A stretch of 64,000 bases of DNA. It comes from Rhodospirillales bacterium (GTDB taxonomy: Bacteria; Pseudomonadota; Alphaproteobacteria; Rhodospirillales; Defluviicoccaceae). Below, one piece after another: positions 27,610 to 36,223 of the stretch. The position numbers and the translations under genes were made by a program. The notes beneath the pieces were generated by a model. It searched no databases. It saw only the letters and a list, made by a program, of their open reading frames with translations, and was not told where the DNA came from. The stretch spans positions 175,013 through 239,012 of the forward strand of contig JADJXQ010000007.1 of NCBI GenBank assembly GCA_016710335.1, written 5' to 3'. Positions within the stretch are counted from its first letter, which is position 1. Each line of letters starts with the position of its first letter.

Positions 27610-27675
27610 GCAGCGTTGCAGGGGAGCACCCGCCGGCGGTATCACACGCCACGAGCCCATCGCGGGAGATGACGT

Positions 27676-27939
27676 TTGGCCACAGTCGAGATCTACACCA
27701 CGCCGTTCTGTCCCTACTGCTACCGCGCCAAGTCGGTCCTGAAGCACAAGGGCGTCGCCTTTGACGAGATCGACGTGATGATGGCGCCACGCAAACGCGC
27801 CGAGATGCGCGAGCGCGCCGGCGGCCGCAACACCGTCCCGCAGATCTTCATCGACGGCCGCCACGTCGGCGGCTCCGACGAGTTGGCGGAACTCGACCGG
27901 GACGGCCGCCTCGACGCGATGCTGCAGTCCGGAACGTGA
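27676..27939 (+). CDS. grxC: Glutaredoxin 3
   Basis: An 87-residue thiol-disulfide oxidoreductase starting from TTG 27676 (then ATVEIYTTPFCPYCYRAK), with GGGAGATG upstream. The CPYC active site is at residues 11-14. NTVPQIFIDGRHVGGSDEL contains the cis-proline and the glutathione-binding GG-D. Length is typical. It lies between comF and a nitrilase gene in an order common in alphaproteobacteria. Confidence 0.94.
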   Translation: MATVEIYTTPFCPYCYRAKSVLKHKGVAFDEIDVMMAPRKRAEMRERAGGRNTVPQIFIDGRHVGGSDELAELDRDGRLDAMLQSGT

Positions 27940-27947
27940 GATGTCCG

Positions 27948-28778
27948 ATGCCCGCTGAACCCTTCGTCGCCGCCTGCGTACAAACCAGTTCAGCCCGCGA
28001 CATCGAGTCCAACATCCCGGCTGTCGCGGTGCTGGTCCGCGAGGCTCGCGACGCGGGCGCCCGGCTCATTCTGCTGCCGGAAAACGTCAGCATGATCGAG
28101 CCGGAGCCCCAGCGCCTGCGCGCCAAGGCGCGGCCGGAAGCGGAGCATCCGGCCCTGGCCGCCTTCCAGGATCTGGCGCGAGAGACGGAGGCGTGGCTGC
28201 TGATCGGCTCGCTGGCGATCACGGCGGACGACGGCAAGGTCGCCAACCGGTCGCTGCTGCTGGATGCGGCGGGACACGTCGTCGCCCGCTACGACAAGAT
28301 CCACCTGTTCGACGTGGATCTCGGCGATGGCGAGCAGTACCGGGAATCCGCGACCATCGCGCCGGGCGATCGCGCCGTGACGGCGGCGCTGCCGTGGGGA
28401 CGGTTGGGGATGAGCGTCTGCTACGACCTTCGCTTTCCGCACCTGTACCGGACTTTGGCCAAGGCCGGCGCCGACTTTCTCGCCGTGCCCGCCGCCTTCA
28501 CCCGCACCACCGGCCGCGCCCACTGGCACGTTCTGCTGCGGGCGCGCGCCATCGAGACCGGCTGCTACGTGTTCGCGCCGGCCCAGTGCGGCGTCCACGC
28601 GGAGGGGCGCGAGACTTTCGGCCACTCGCTGATCATCGACCCGTGGGGCGGGATCCTCGCCGACGGCGGCGATGTCGTCGGGGCGATCACGGCGACGATA
28701 GACCCGCAGCAGGTGCAGGACGCCCGCCGCAGAATCCCGTCCCTGACCCACGACCGCTCGTACGCGGGCCCGGACTGA
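27948..28778 (+). CDS. Carbon-nitrogen hydrolase (Nit2/omega-amidase-like)
   Basis: ATG 27948 (MPAEPFVAACVQTSS) is chosen; GTG 27936, overlapping the grxC stop, is possible. About 276 residues. The Glu-Lys-Cys triad of the nitrilase superfamily is present: Glu in LILLPENVSMI, Lys in ARYDKIHLFDVDLG and Cys in MSVCYDLRFPHLYR. AHWHVLLRARAIETGCYVFAPAQCG is typical of the Nit1/Nit2 branch, which hydrolyses omega-amides such as alpha-ketoglutaramate or deaminated glutathione. The cytosolic metabolite-repair role is inference from family. Confidence 0.9.
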   Translation: MPAEPFVAACVQTSSARDIESNIPAVAVLVREARDAGARLILLPENVSMIEPEPQRLRAKARPEAEHPALAAFQDLARETEAWLLIGSLAITADDGKVANRSLLLDAAGHVVARYDKIHLFDVDLGDGEQYRESATIAPGDRAVTAALPWGRLGMSVCYDLRFPHLYRTLAKAGADFLAVPAAFTRTTGRAHWHVLLRARAIETGCYVFAPAQCGVHAEGRETFGHSLIIDPWGGILADGGDVVGAITATIDPQQVQDARRRIPSLTHDRSYAGPD

Positions 28779-28793
28779 AGCAGCGGCGCGCCG

Positions 28794-29408
28794 TCAGCGG
28801 GAGTAATACTCGATCACCAAGTGCGGCTCCATTTGCACCGGGTAGGGAATGTCGGCGAGCTTGGGGGCGCGGAGGAAAGTCCCGCTCATCTTGTTGTAGT
28901 CGACGCTGAGGTAATCCGGCACGTCGCGCTCCGAAGACTCGATCGCGTCCAGGACCATCAGCGTTTCGCGCGAGCCTTCCTTCACCTCGACGACGTCGCC
29001 GTCCTGGACGAGGTATGACGGTATGTTGACCCGGCGGCCGTTGACCTTGATGTGCTTGTGGTTCACGAACTGGCGGGCCGCGAACACCGTCGGCACGAAC
29101 TTCATGCGGTAGACCACCGCATCGAGGCGGCGCTCGAGGAGGCCGAGCAGGTTCTCCGAGGTGTCGCCCTTGCGGCGAACCGCCTCCGCGTAGTAGCGCC
29201 GGAACTGGCGCTCGCTGATGTTGCCGTAATAGCCCTTGAGCTTCTGCTTGGCCATCAACTGCTCGCCGTAGGCGGTCGGCTTGCGGCGGCGTTGCCCGTG
29301 CTGGCCCGGCGGATAGTCCCGCTTGTTGATCGGGCTCTTCGGCCGGCCCCACAGGTTGACACCGAGGCGGCGATTGATCTTGTACTTCGACTCGACGCGT
29401 TTGGTCAT
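28794..29408 (-). CDS. rpsD: 30S ribosomal protein S4
   Basis: 204 residues, the standard length. It starts MTKRVESKYKINRRLGVNLWGRP and contains PPGQHGQRRRKPTAYGEQLMAKQKLKGYYG (split here across the family's 16S-binding region) and the S4 RNA-binding domain LERRLDAVVYRMKF ... FVNHKHIKVNGRRVNIPSYLV. It ends MEPHLVIEYYSR. In alphaproteobacteria rpsD is usually solitary as here, and it converges with the nitrilase gene 15 bases away. Confidence 0.97.
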   Translation of the reverse strand: MTKRVESKYKINRRLGVNLWGRPKSPINKRDYPPGQHGQRRRKPTAYGEQLMAKQKLKGYYGNISERQFRRYYAEAVRRKGDTSENLLGLLERRLDAVVYRMKFVPTVFAARQFVNHKHIKVNGRRVNIPSYLVQDGDVVEVKEGSRETLMVLDAIESSERDVPDYLSVDYNKMSGTFLRAPKLADIPYPVQMEPHLVIEYYSR

Positions 29409-29563
29409 GTTCTGCCCTGTTTCGGGTTGTTGTCCCGGTAGGCCCGTCATCGAAGCGCGACGAAGGGCGTGGCACCGCAACCCGTGCCAGCGTTCCCGGA
29501 AATGGAAAGGGCGGAGTATACCCGCCGCGCCGCCGATGTCAAAAGCCGCGCGCGGCGGGACGC

Positions 29564-30115
29564 TCAGGAGGCCTCGAGCTCGGTATCCCAGTAGAGGAAA
29601 TCGCGCCAGCTCTCGTGGAGGAAGTTGGGCGGGAACGAGCGGCCGTTCTCCTGCAACTCGAAGGCCGAGGGCTCGTAGGCGGGGCGCAGCGGATGCAGGC
29701 CGCTTTCCTTCGGCACCCGATGGCCCTTGCGGAGATTGCACGGCCCGCACGCGGTGACCACGTTGGTCCACCGGGTGCGGCCGCCGCGCGACCGCGGGAT
29801 GACGTGGTCGAAGGTGAGGTTCTCCGCCGGCAGGGAGTCGCCGCAGTACTGGCAGCTGAAGCGGTCGCGCAGGAACACGTTGAACCGGGTGAAGGCCGGG
29901 CGGCGCGTCATCGGCACGTAGGTCTTCAGCGAGACGACGCTCGGCAGGCGCATACGGCGGGTCGGCGAGTGAACGGCGCGCTCGTATTCGGAGACGACGT
30001 TGACGCGCTCCAGGAACACCGCCTTGATCGTGTCCTGCCACGGCCACACGGACAGCGGAAAGTAGCTCAGCGGCCGAAAGTCGGCGTTCAAAACAAGAGC
30101 TGGCAAGTGTTCCAT
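29564..30115 (-). CDS. HNH endonuclease domain protein
   Basis: ATG 30115 (MEHLPALVLNADFRPLSYFP) is chosen over 30133 because it starts the conserved region. 183 residues. The zinc-bound HNH fold is clear: FLRDRFSCQYCGDSL, LTFDHVIPRSRGG, WTNVVTACGPCNLRKGHR. The NADFRPLSYFPLSVWPWQDTIKAV lead is shared by a widespread family of solitary HNH proteins in alphaproteobacteria. Its substrate is unknown, and nothing links it to the Gabija genes 650 bases upstream. Confidence 0.9.
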   Translation of the reverse strand: MEHLPALVLNADFRPLSYFPLSVWPWQDTIKAVFLERVNVVSEYERAVHSPTRRMRLPSVVSLKTYVPMTRRPAFTRFNVFLRDRFSCQYCGDSLPAENLTFDHVIPRSRGGRTRWTNVVTACGPCNLRKGHRVPKESGLHPLRPAYEPSAFELQENGRSFPPNFLHESWRDFLYWDTELEAS

Positions 30116-30761
30116 GCCGCGCACATCCCGCACACTCTTTGCCGGCTAACCTAACCCATGCGATGCGCCCCTGCCAAACCCTGCGTTTGTTAAGTTTCGG
30201 AGATCATCGGCCGCCAGGCTCGCGGCGGCGGGCGGCGGGCGGCGGAGAGGCGGCGGCGGGGCGGCGACGGCGGCGGCGGCGGGCGGCGGGGCTCCAGCAG
30301 CGCCGGCGGCGCGGCGCATTGCGCGGCGGGGCGGCGGCGGGCCGCGGCGGGCGGCGGGATGCGGCGCATTGCGCGGCGCCCATGGTGTCCGTTTCCGGTC
30401 GATTTCGCGCGATTTGTCTCAAATTTGCACAGGCAGATCGCGCTTAAGCTATTGATACTGCTTATTTTGTGTCCGTTTGGCGCCTAGGAATGTATTCATT
30501 TGTATGCAAATGTACTCCTAACGACCTTAACTCCTTGATTTTGCTAGACCCGGCCGCAGGCGTTTTCGCAGCGCGTCATGACGATCCCCGCTTCACCCGG
30601 CTGCGGCGTCTCGGGGTGTGGAAAGGCGCCACGTCGGCCCCGCACACTACGCCACCCCTTGGCCCGATGCCGAGTATCAACGACGAAAAAGAACATGACA
30701 AGAACTTAGCCTCCGCCGACATCAACGTCAAGGTGCGTCTCGCACCCGGCCGCCCGACCCG
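30116..30761. other. Gene-free interval beside the Gabija pair
   Basis: About 650 bases without a supported gene. The first part holds a GGC-rich low-complexity tract. The second part, from 30400 on, is clearly less GC-rich than the rest (for example TATTGATACTGCTTATTTTG), a change that may mark the edge of an imported segment. A 98-codon frame at 30469 has no convincing start or similarity. Confidence 0.5.
30216..30378. repeat. GGC-rich low-complexity tract with an 18-bp direct repeat
   Basis: The stretch consists mostly of GGC/GCG units (GGCGGCGGGGCGGCGACGG and similar). The word GCGGCGCATTGCGCGGCG occurs exactly at 30311-30328 and 30361-30378, 50 bases apart. It lies just outside the HNH start and could affect transcription or replication, or be a site of slippage. 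Confidence 0.75.
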
Positions 30762-32576
30762 TTAGACCGGGAGCAGAACGCAGCGATCGTTCTCCGGTGT
30801 CAAAATGGTCGTGTACCGCTTTCCTCGCGTCACGCTCACACGAAGATTCTGTCGCGCTTGGTCATCGATCTCGTCTCGGGAATTGAAGCGCACGATACGG
30901 TCGGCGTTGTAGGCTGGCTGGCCTTTTCGCTTAACCGGCCAACCCTCGAAGATGATCACTTCGTCGAACTGTTTACCCTTGGCCTTGTGCATATTCATCA
31001 CAACGACACCGGTCTCGGGTTTGGCGTTAGTCGAAAAGTGCTCCTGGACAAACGCCTGCCGAATAATCGCCAGCGCGTTGCGATAGGCACCGTTATCCCG
31101 CCAGTCTTGAGAGAGCGCCTGACGGAGTTGGGTGCCCCGCTCCAGCACGCGGATGTTCCGCACCTCCTGTGCGATCTCTATCAGTCGTGGGCAGGCGCCA
31201 TCCTCCAGAAGACGCCGCATGGCTCGCCAGTCCTTTTCCGGATCACCGGTGAGCGCGAGTTCTCGCGCCTGACCATAGTCGGCGAGCATGGCGACCAGGA
31301 TGCTGTTCTTTCGGAGCGCTTTGCCGGTGGCGAGGCAGGCAATGTGTTCGCCGTAGGCTTTCTGGATATTGGCAGCCTTGTTCAGAGCGCCTTTGGTCGG
31401 TTTGTCGCCGCCCCTGCCATGGAAATAGTTGCGTATCAGGGCGATGAACCGCTCGAAGTGAGTGCCGTCGGTATCCGGCTGCATGAGCAAAGCGATAACC
31501 TCGGCGCCGAGGATCGCGGCTTCCAATTCGATAACCGCCGAATGCGGAATCTCGGTCATCCCGCCCGGCGGCGACCGTAAGGCGTCTGATACCAAGCGGG
31601 TCATCTTCTTCGTCGGTACGAGGATGGCCAGCGACCATTCCTTCATCCCGGCATCAACAAGCCGCTTCCGCGCCTTGTACGTCGTGGTTACAAGCCCGCA
31701 GAACGCCTGATCGGTATTGGGCGGATAAACGTAGATCTGCACGCCCACATACGGCTCCTGGCGGAACTGGCCCTTGAGGATGTCATTGCCGAAGACCCCG
31801 ATGTCAGTGCCCGCGCTGCGATGGTTGTCGGTGCTCAGGTCCACTTCGGCTGGCGTAAACGCGGCCCTGAAGTGATCGAGGCGCTCCGGATCGGCGCCAA
31901 TCCAGTCGTAGATGCGCTGCTCAGGGTCGGCGAGCGCAATAAGCGTGGTGAACTCTCCGAGCGCCTGGACGACACGCCATTGCTCCGCGTTGGTATCCTG
32001 AAACTCGTCGAGGATGATGACGGGGTACCTGGTGGCCAGCAGCCTGCGGATGCGCTCACTGCCATGAAGGATGTCCCCGACATACGGCGCAAAAAGGTCG
32101 AAGCAGATACCGCCATCCTCGCAGGCCAGTCGTAAGCGTTCTGCCGCCTCCGCCGCCGCTTTCTCGGCCTTCTCTGCGTCGCTCAGCTTCGATACGGCGG
32201 CATATACGCTGCGGATGGCCGATAGGGCAACCGCCTCGCTCGGCGGCGTCAGAATATCGATCCGCCGTGGCAGGCCAACCAGATAGCCGTGCGTCCGCAG
32301 GATGCGCCAGAAAAAGGAGTGGTAGGTCTCGACGTCGATACGCCGCTTCTGCTCGCGGGGGATTTGCTGCTCGTACTCGATGGTCTCGACAACACGGGAG
32401 ATGGTCGCCCGGGCGAAGCTGAGAAACAACACCTTCTGCCCCGGCCGCAAATGCTGCTCGGCAATCTGCGCGGCCTTGAGAATGGAGACCGTGGTCTTGC
32501 CGGAGCCCGGTCCTCCCGTGACGAGGAGGTGGCCTTCGGCCGCCATGATCTCAAGCTGCTTCTCAGTTAGCTGCAT
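30762..32576 (-). CDS. gajB: UvrD-like helicase of a Gabija-type defence pair (GajB-like)
   Basis: ATG 32576 (MQLTEKQLEIMAAEGHLLVTGG) overlaps the end of gajA by 14 bases. The 604-residue superfamily 1 helicase shows motif I GGPGSGKTTVS near residue 22, motif Ia LFLSFARATI, motif II VIILDEFQDTNAEQW, motif III LIALADPEQRIYDW, and C-terminal motifs VVVMNMHKAKGKQFDEVIIFEG and NLRVSVTRGKRYTTIL. In Gabija the helicase pairs with the OLD-family nuclease GajA to sense and cut invading DNA when nucleotides are depleted. The partner gene directly upstream supports that role. Confidence 0.85.
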   Translation of the reverse strand: MQLTEKQLEIMAAEGHLLVTGGPGSGKTTVSILKAAQIAEQHLRPGQKVLFLSFARATISRVVETIEYEQQIPREQKRRIDVETYHSFFWRILRTHGYLVGLPRRIDILTPPSEAVALSAIRSVYAAVSKLSDAEKAEKAAAEAAERLRLACEDGGICFDLFAPYVGDILHGSERIRRLLATRYPVIILDEFQDTNAEQWRVVQALGEFTTLIALADPEQRIYDWIGADPERLDHFRAAFTPAEVDLSTDNHRSAGTDIGVFGNDILKGQFRQEPYVGVQIYVYPPNTDQAFCGLVTTTYKARKRLVDAGMKEWSLAILVPTKKMTRLVSDALRSPPGGMTEIPHSAVIELEAAILGAEVIALLMQPDTDGTHFERFIALIRNYFHGRGGDKPTKGALNKAANIQKAYGEHIACLATGKALRKNSILVAMLADYGQARELALTGDPEKDWRAMRRLLEDGACPRLIEIAQEVRNIRVLERGTQLRQALSQDWRDNGAYRNALAIIRQAFVQEHFSTNAKPETGVVVMNMHKAKGKQFDEVIIFEGWPVKRKGQPAYNADRIVRFNSRDEIDDQARQNLRVSVTRGKRYTTILTPENDRCVLLPV

Positions 32577-34454
32577 CCGCACCGGCTCCCGGCTCAACCG
32601 GCGCTCCGCCGACCGCGGCGGCGGGAGCGGGCGCACAATTGTCCTTGACGGCGATACATGCCTCACGAAGCCAGGCAGGTATCTCGGCCTCGCTACATTG
32701 GGCGAGGAAGTCGGCGATGCCCCAGTTGGCCTTCCTCCAGCCGAAGTAGTCCCTGAGTGCGTCAGAGGCCGACGCCTCCACGTCGGGGTACTTTGCCGCG
32801 AGGTGCGGCGGCCAGTCGACGAGCTTGGCGAACCGCTTGAGGGCTTCCTCGGTCGTGTTCTTCAGGACGAGGTCCTCGAAGCCCTTCTCGTCATGCATCA
32901 ACAGCAGTTCGACCTGGGCCTCGATGAGCGCCTTGTTCGCCGCGTCCTGCTTGTCGCATATGGCGAAGACGCGCTTCCCCAGCTCACCGTAGAGCTTGGC
33001 CATATCCGGAATGCTGTTCTGGCTGCCGGCATCGATCGTGCAGATGCCGAGTGCCTCCAGCGAGGAATAGGTGTCGGGCTTCAGTTCCGACAACCGACGG
33101 CACACTACCGGAAATGCCGCCGCCTCGGTTGCCCCTTGGGCGACCAGGATGCGACGCGCGAGTAATCCTTCGCAGAAGCGGGTGCGGAACTCCTGACGAT
33201 AGCGTTTCGGCTTGACGCTATCGGGCAAGGCAATGGCGCGCTTGGCGAGCACGCCCTTGTCGTCCCGCCCCAACACGACGGTCTCGTCGAGCGCGAACTC
33301 CTCCAGGACATAGGGCGAATGCGAGGTAAAAATGGTTTGGGACGCCAGCTTGCGGATCTCATGGACGATCCGCTTCTGGGCGTAGGGCGGGATGGCGGTC
33401 TCCGGCTCTTCCATCGCGAAGATGACGTTCTGCTTGTCCTCAGCGATCTGGGACAGCATGGCCAGCACGAGCATGTTGATGGTGCCGGTGCCCTGCCGAT
33501 AGAACGGCGCCGCGTGGCTGCCTTCGCCCGTGGCAATAAACGCGGTGATGACCTTCCGCAGGTGTTCTCGGGTGAGATTGGATACCTTGAGGTGAGGCTC
33601 GATCCCCCACTCTTTCGGGACGTACTTCTTCAATGCCGTGTTGATGCTCTCCAGCACGCCTGAGATGCCAAGGTCAGGGTCGCTGGCAACCGAGTAATCG
33701 GCAAGCGTGGTGATGGTGTCCTCCCACATCTGCGGCCTGACCACTTTCAGGCGCAGGATGATGTCCAGCAAGCTGCCCCTTTCCAGGCTCAGGGCGCGGG
33801 AGCCGGTACGCAGAGAGCGCAGGTACAGGAATCCGCAGACCTGCTTGTCCTTCTTGGAGAACGGAACCGGGGTGTCGCTCTCGGTGAGGCTTCGGGTGAA
33901 GCAGGTCCTGCCCTCGAAGTCGTCCTCCTCCGAGTTGTACCAGCCCTGAAAGGTGACGCGGAGCGCCTCGGTGATTTGCGCCGCATCGACGCCTGCCGGG
34001 TTGGCCTCTTCGTAGAAGGTGTCCGTCGCAGCATTCCAAAACTCGATGTAGTCCCCGAACTTGGCCTTCTGCTCCTCGGTCAGGTCGGCGATGGCCACTT
34101 CGATCTCAATTCGCGGCGCGTGTACGCCAGCCGCGGCCGCCGCCGCCTCGCCCGCGCCACCTTCACCGGCTGCCTCCGGCTGGGCAGCGTCCGGCTGCGC
34201 GTCAGCGCCCTCGTCCTCTGCCGCTTCACCACCTGCATCAGCGGCCAAGGCAAGGTACTGCCCTGGAAGAAGTCGTGCTCATCAATAGGGGGTTGGCGGT
34301 TCAGACGGTCAGGCCCCAGCACGAGGTCGAGAGCTTCAAAAAGTGCCGTCTTTCCAGTATTATTGTCGCCAATGAGCACTGCGTGCTTTGGGAGCAGTAT
34401 GATCGCAGACTTCACCCCGCGAAAATTTGCGATACGCAAGCGGCACACTTTCAT
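32563..34454 (-). pseudogene. gajA: OLD-family ATPase/TOPRIM nuclease (GajA-like), frameshifted
   Basis: The start at 34454 (MKVCRLRIANFRGVKSAIILLP) follows AAGGGGGGAAG. Walker A is IGDNNTGKTAL near residue 28. After HDFFQG the frame changes at about 34258, consistent with one missing base; it resumes as YLALAADAGGEAAEDEG and stays open to 32563. An Ala/Gly/Glu-rich stretch of about 45 residues follows. The ATPase C-part is FAMEEPETAIPPYAQKRIVHEI and TIFTSHSPYVLEEF. The TOPRIM region is ILVAQGATEAAAFPVV then ICDKQDAANKALIEA; the first TOPRIM Glu (normally VEG) is Gln here. Corrected length is about 630 residues. With gajB it forms a Gabija-like system. The indel may be an assembly error. Confidence 0.78.
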
Positions 34455-34649
34455 ATTGCTTCCCCCCTTCTTGCATTTTCACTTCGACTCCAATGGTATC
34501 GCCATTCGGGCGCTGATGAAACGAAGATTACGAGAACCGTGCGGTCGGCAGCATCGCGCCGGTACGACGCCGGTCCAGTCAGGCGCGCGCCGGCCGTGAT
34601 GGTCGCTCGTTGTGAAGGCCAGGCCGTAACCGGGCGGATTCATGCGTCG

Positions 34650-34673
34650 GAATACGCCTTTGGCTATTCCGAC
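34650..34673. terminator. Hairpin between gajA and the esterase gene
   Basis: CGGAATA and TATTCCG flank an inner GCC/GGC pair around TTT. The combined hairpin lies in the 225-base gap just after the esterase stop on the minus strand. No U-tract follows on either strand, so factor-independent termination is uncertain. Confidence 0.3.
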
Positions 34674-34679
34674 CTACGA

Positions 34680-35342
34680 CTACGACCGCACGACGCGGGT
34701 GATGAAGGTGCGGGCCAGGGTGAGGGTGGCTTCGTCGATGCCGTGGCCTAGGCCGGGTATCACGTGGCTTTCGACGGGGACGCCGGCGGCTTTCAGCGCG
34801 GCTTCGGCGGCGGGGAGGGCCTGGACCGGAAGGACGTCGTCGAGGGCGCCGTGGGTGAGAAGGACGGGCGGCTTCGAGCGGAGTTCCGCCGCCAGCAATG
34901 CCTCGCCCACAAGGATGCCGGAGTGGGAGATGATGCCGGCGCAGGCGGCCGGGCGGCGGAGGCCCACGTGCAGCGCCATCATGGCGCCCTGGGAGAAGCC
35001 GACCAGAAGCAGGCGGTCGTCGCCGAGGCCGTAGGCGGCGAGGCGCTCGTCGATGAAGGCGTCGAGGATGGGCGCCGCCGCCTGCGCGCCGCGGAGGCGG
35101 GTCTCCGGCTGCATGTCGGCGATGCTGAACCACTGGTAGCCGAAGGGGGCCATGTCGTACGGCTCCGGGGCGTTCGGCGCTATGAACTGGGCGTCGGGCA
35201 GCAGGTCCCGGAGATAGGGCGCAAGGCCGATCAGGTCGTTGCCGTCGGCGCCGACGCCGTGCAGCAGAATCACCAGGCGCTGCGGCCGCGCGCCGTTCGC
35301 GGTGGCCAGCATGGGGCCGGAGAGCGTCGGAAGCTGTGACAA
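34680..35342 (-). CDS. Alpha/beta hydrolase (carboxylesterase/phospholipase family)
   Basis: A 220-residue serine hydrolase of the YpfH/acyl-protein thioesterase type. It starts with RLVILLHGVGADGNDLIGLAPYL (oxyanion region). The nucleophile elbow is LLVGFSQGAMMALHVGLRRP, the Asp is in LTHGALDDVLPVQALP, and the His is in SHVIPGLGHGIDE. PNAPEPYDMAPFGYQWF is a family hallmark. Cytosolic; the natural ester substrate is unknown. It follows a Nudix gene 13 bases upstream on the same strand. Confidence 0.9.
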   Translation of the reverse strand: MSQLPTLSGPMLATANGARPQRLVILLHGVGADGNDLIGLAPYLRDLLPDAQFIAPNAPEPYDMAPFGYQWFSIADMQPETRLRGAQAAAPILDAFIDERLAAYGLGDDRLLLVGFSQGAMMALHVGLRRPAACAGIISHSGILVGEALLAAELRSKPPVLLTHGALDDVLPVQALPAAEAALKAAGVPVESHVIPGLGHGIDEATLTLARTFITRVVRS

Positions 35343-35355
35343 TTCAGGGTGTCCC

Positions 35356-36210
35356 TTAGGTGCCGACCGAGCGGAGGCCGGTGCAGAGGCTGAGGTAGTC
35401 CGGGTGGTCGGGTCCGATGTATCCGTGGCGGATGAGAAAGTCGATGACCACCAGCGAGCAGTTGAACTTGAAGTCGTCGGTGTCGCGCACGCGGGCGGCG
35501 ACCGCCTCCAGCGGCCACAGCTCGAAGCCGACCAGTTCGCCGTCGCCGTTCACCGGCACGAACGAGGCCGGCAGTTCCAGATCGTAGAGGTAGAGGACGT
35601 CGTTGCGGAGGCCCTCGGCGCGCTCGGTGCGGTAGGTGATGATGCCGACCGGGATCGCCGCTGCCGCCAGTGCCGCCGGCATCGAGGCCTCCTCCTCCGC
35701 TTCCTTCAGGAGGTTCTCGCGGACGCCGAGGCCCGCCGGCTGGCCGCCCGCGACGATCTGGTCGAGCTTGCCGGGCGCAATGCGTTTGTCGAGGCTGCGC
35801 CGGCCGATCCACATGTGGATCTCGCCGCCCTTCCGCACGAAGCCGTTGAGGTGGACGCCGCACGCGCGGATCCCCAGGAGCGGCGCCGCCGAGCGGTCGA
35901 TGGTGAGCAGGATCGGCGCGCCGCACGCCGGCGTCACGGAATACGCCTCCTCCTTCCAACCCTCGATCACGCCCTGCCCTGCCAGACGGCGCAGCACGGT
36001 GTCGACTGCATGGGTTCGCGCGTCCGCGGAGGCGAGGGCCGGCCGCAGATTCACCTGCCCACCGCCGACCTCGAAGACATCGGGAAACCCGGCGAGGCGT
36101 TCGGCGAACGCCGGGCGCACATGGCCGACTGAGTGGCCTGCCACGATGAACGGCAGATGCGCCGCGGAATCGAACACCTGGCAAGCGCGGATGCGGTCGA
36201 GGAAGCTCAC
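35356..36210 (-). CDS. Nudix hydrolase with DUF4743 domain
   Basis: A 284-residue protein. The N-terminal ~120 residues are the DUF4743 region (LDRIRACQVFDSAAHLPFIVAGHSVGHVRPAFAE in two blocks, then GWKEEAYSVT). The Nudix box follows in modified form: KLDQIVAGGQPAGLGVREN and LLKEAEEEASM, with Lys for the usual Arg. This architecture occurs in bacteria and beside thiamine pyrophosphokinase in fungi; damaged thiamine diphosphate derivatives are proposed substrates. It shares a transcription unit with the esterase and follows the aldehyde dehydrogenase gene by 13 bases. Confidence 0.88.
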   Translation of the reverse strand: MSFLDRIRACQVFDSAAHLPFIVAGHSVGHVRPAFAERLAGFPDVFEVGGGQVNLRPALASADARTHAVDTVLRRLAGQGVIEGWKEEAYSVTPACGAPILLTIDRSAAPLLGIRACGVHLNGFVRKGGEIHMWIGRRSLDKRIAPGKLDQIVAGGQPAGLGVRENLLKEAEEEASMPAALAAAAIPVGIITYRTERAEGLRNDVLYLYDLELPASFVPVNGDGELVGFELWPLEAVAARVRDTDDFKFNCSLVVIDFLIRHGYIGPDHPDYLSLCTGLRSVGT

Positions 36211-36223
36211 GATGGGCCAGCGC

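Noticed and set aside
30469..30765. 98-codon plus-strand frame before gajB
   Set aside because: No recognisable family, poor start, and codon use unlike a gene; it runs into the 3' end of gajB.
34680..35342. Esterase as part of the Gabija island
   Set aside because: It shares direction and close spacing with the Nudix gene, is a common housekeeping family, and is separated from gajA by 225 bases and a hairpin.
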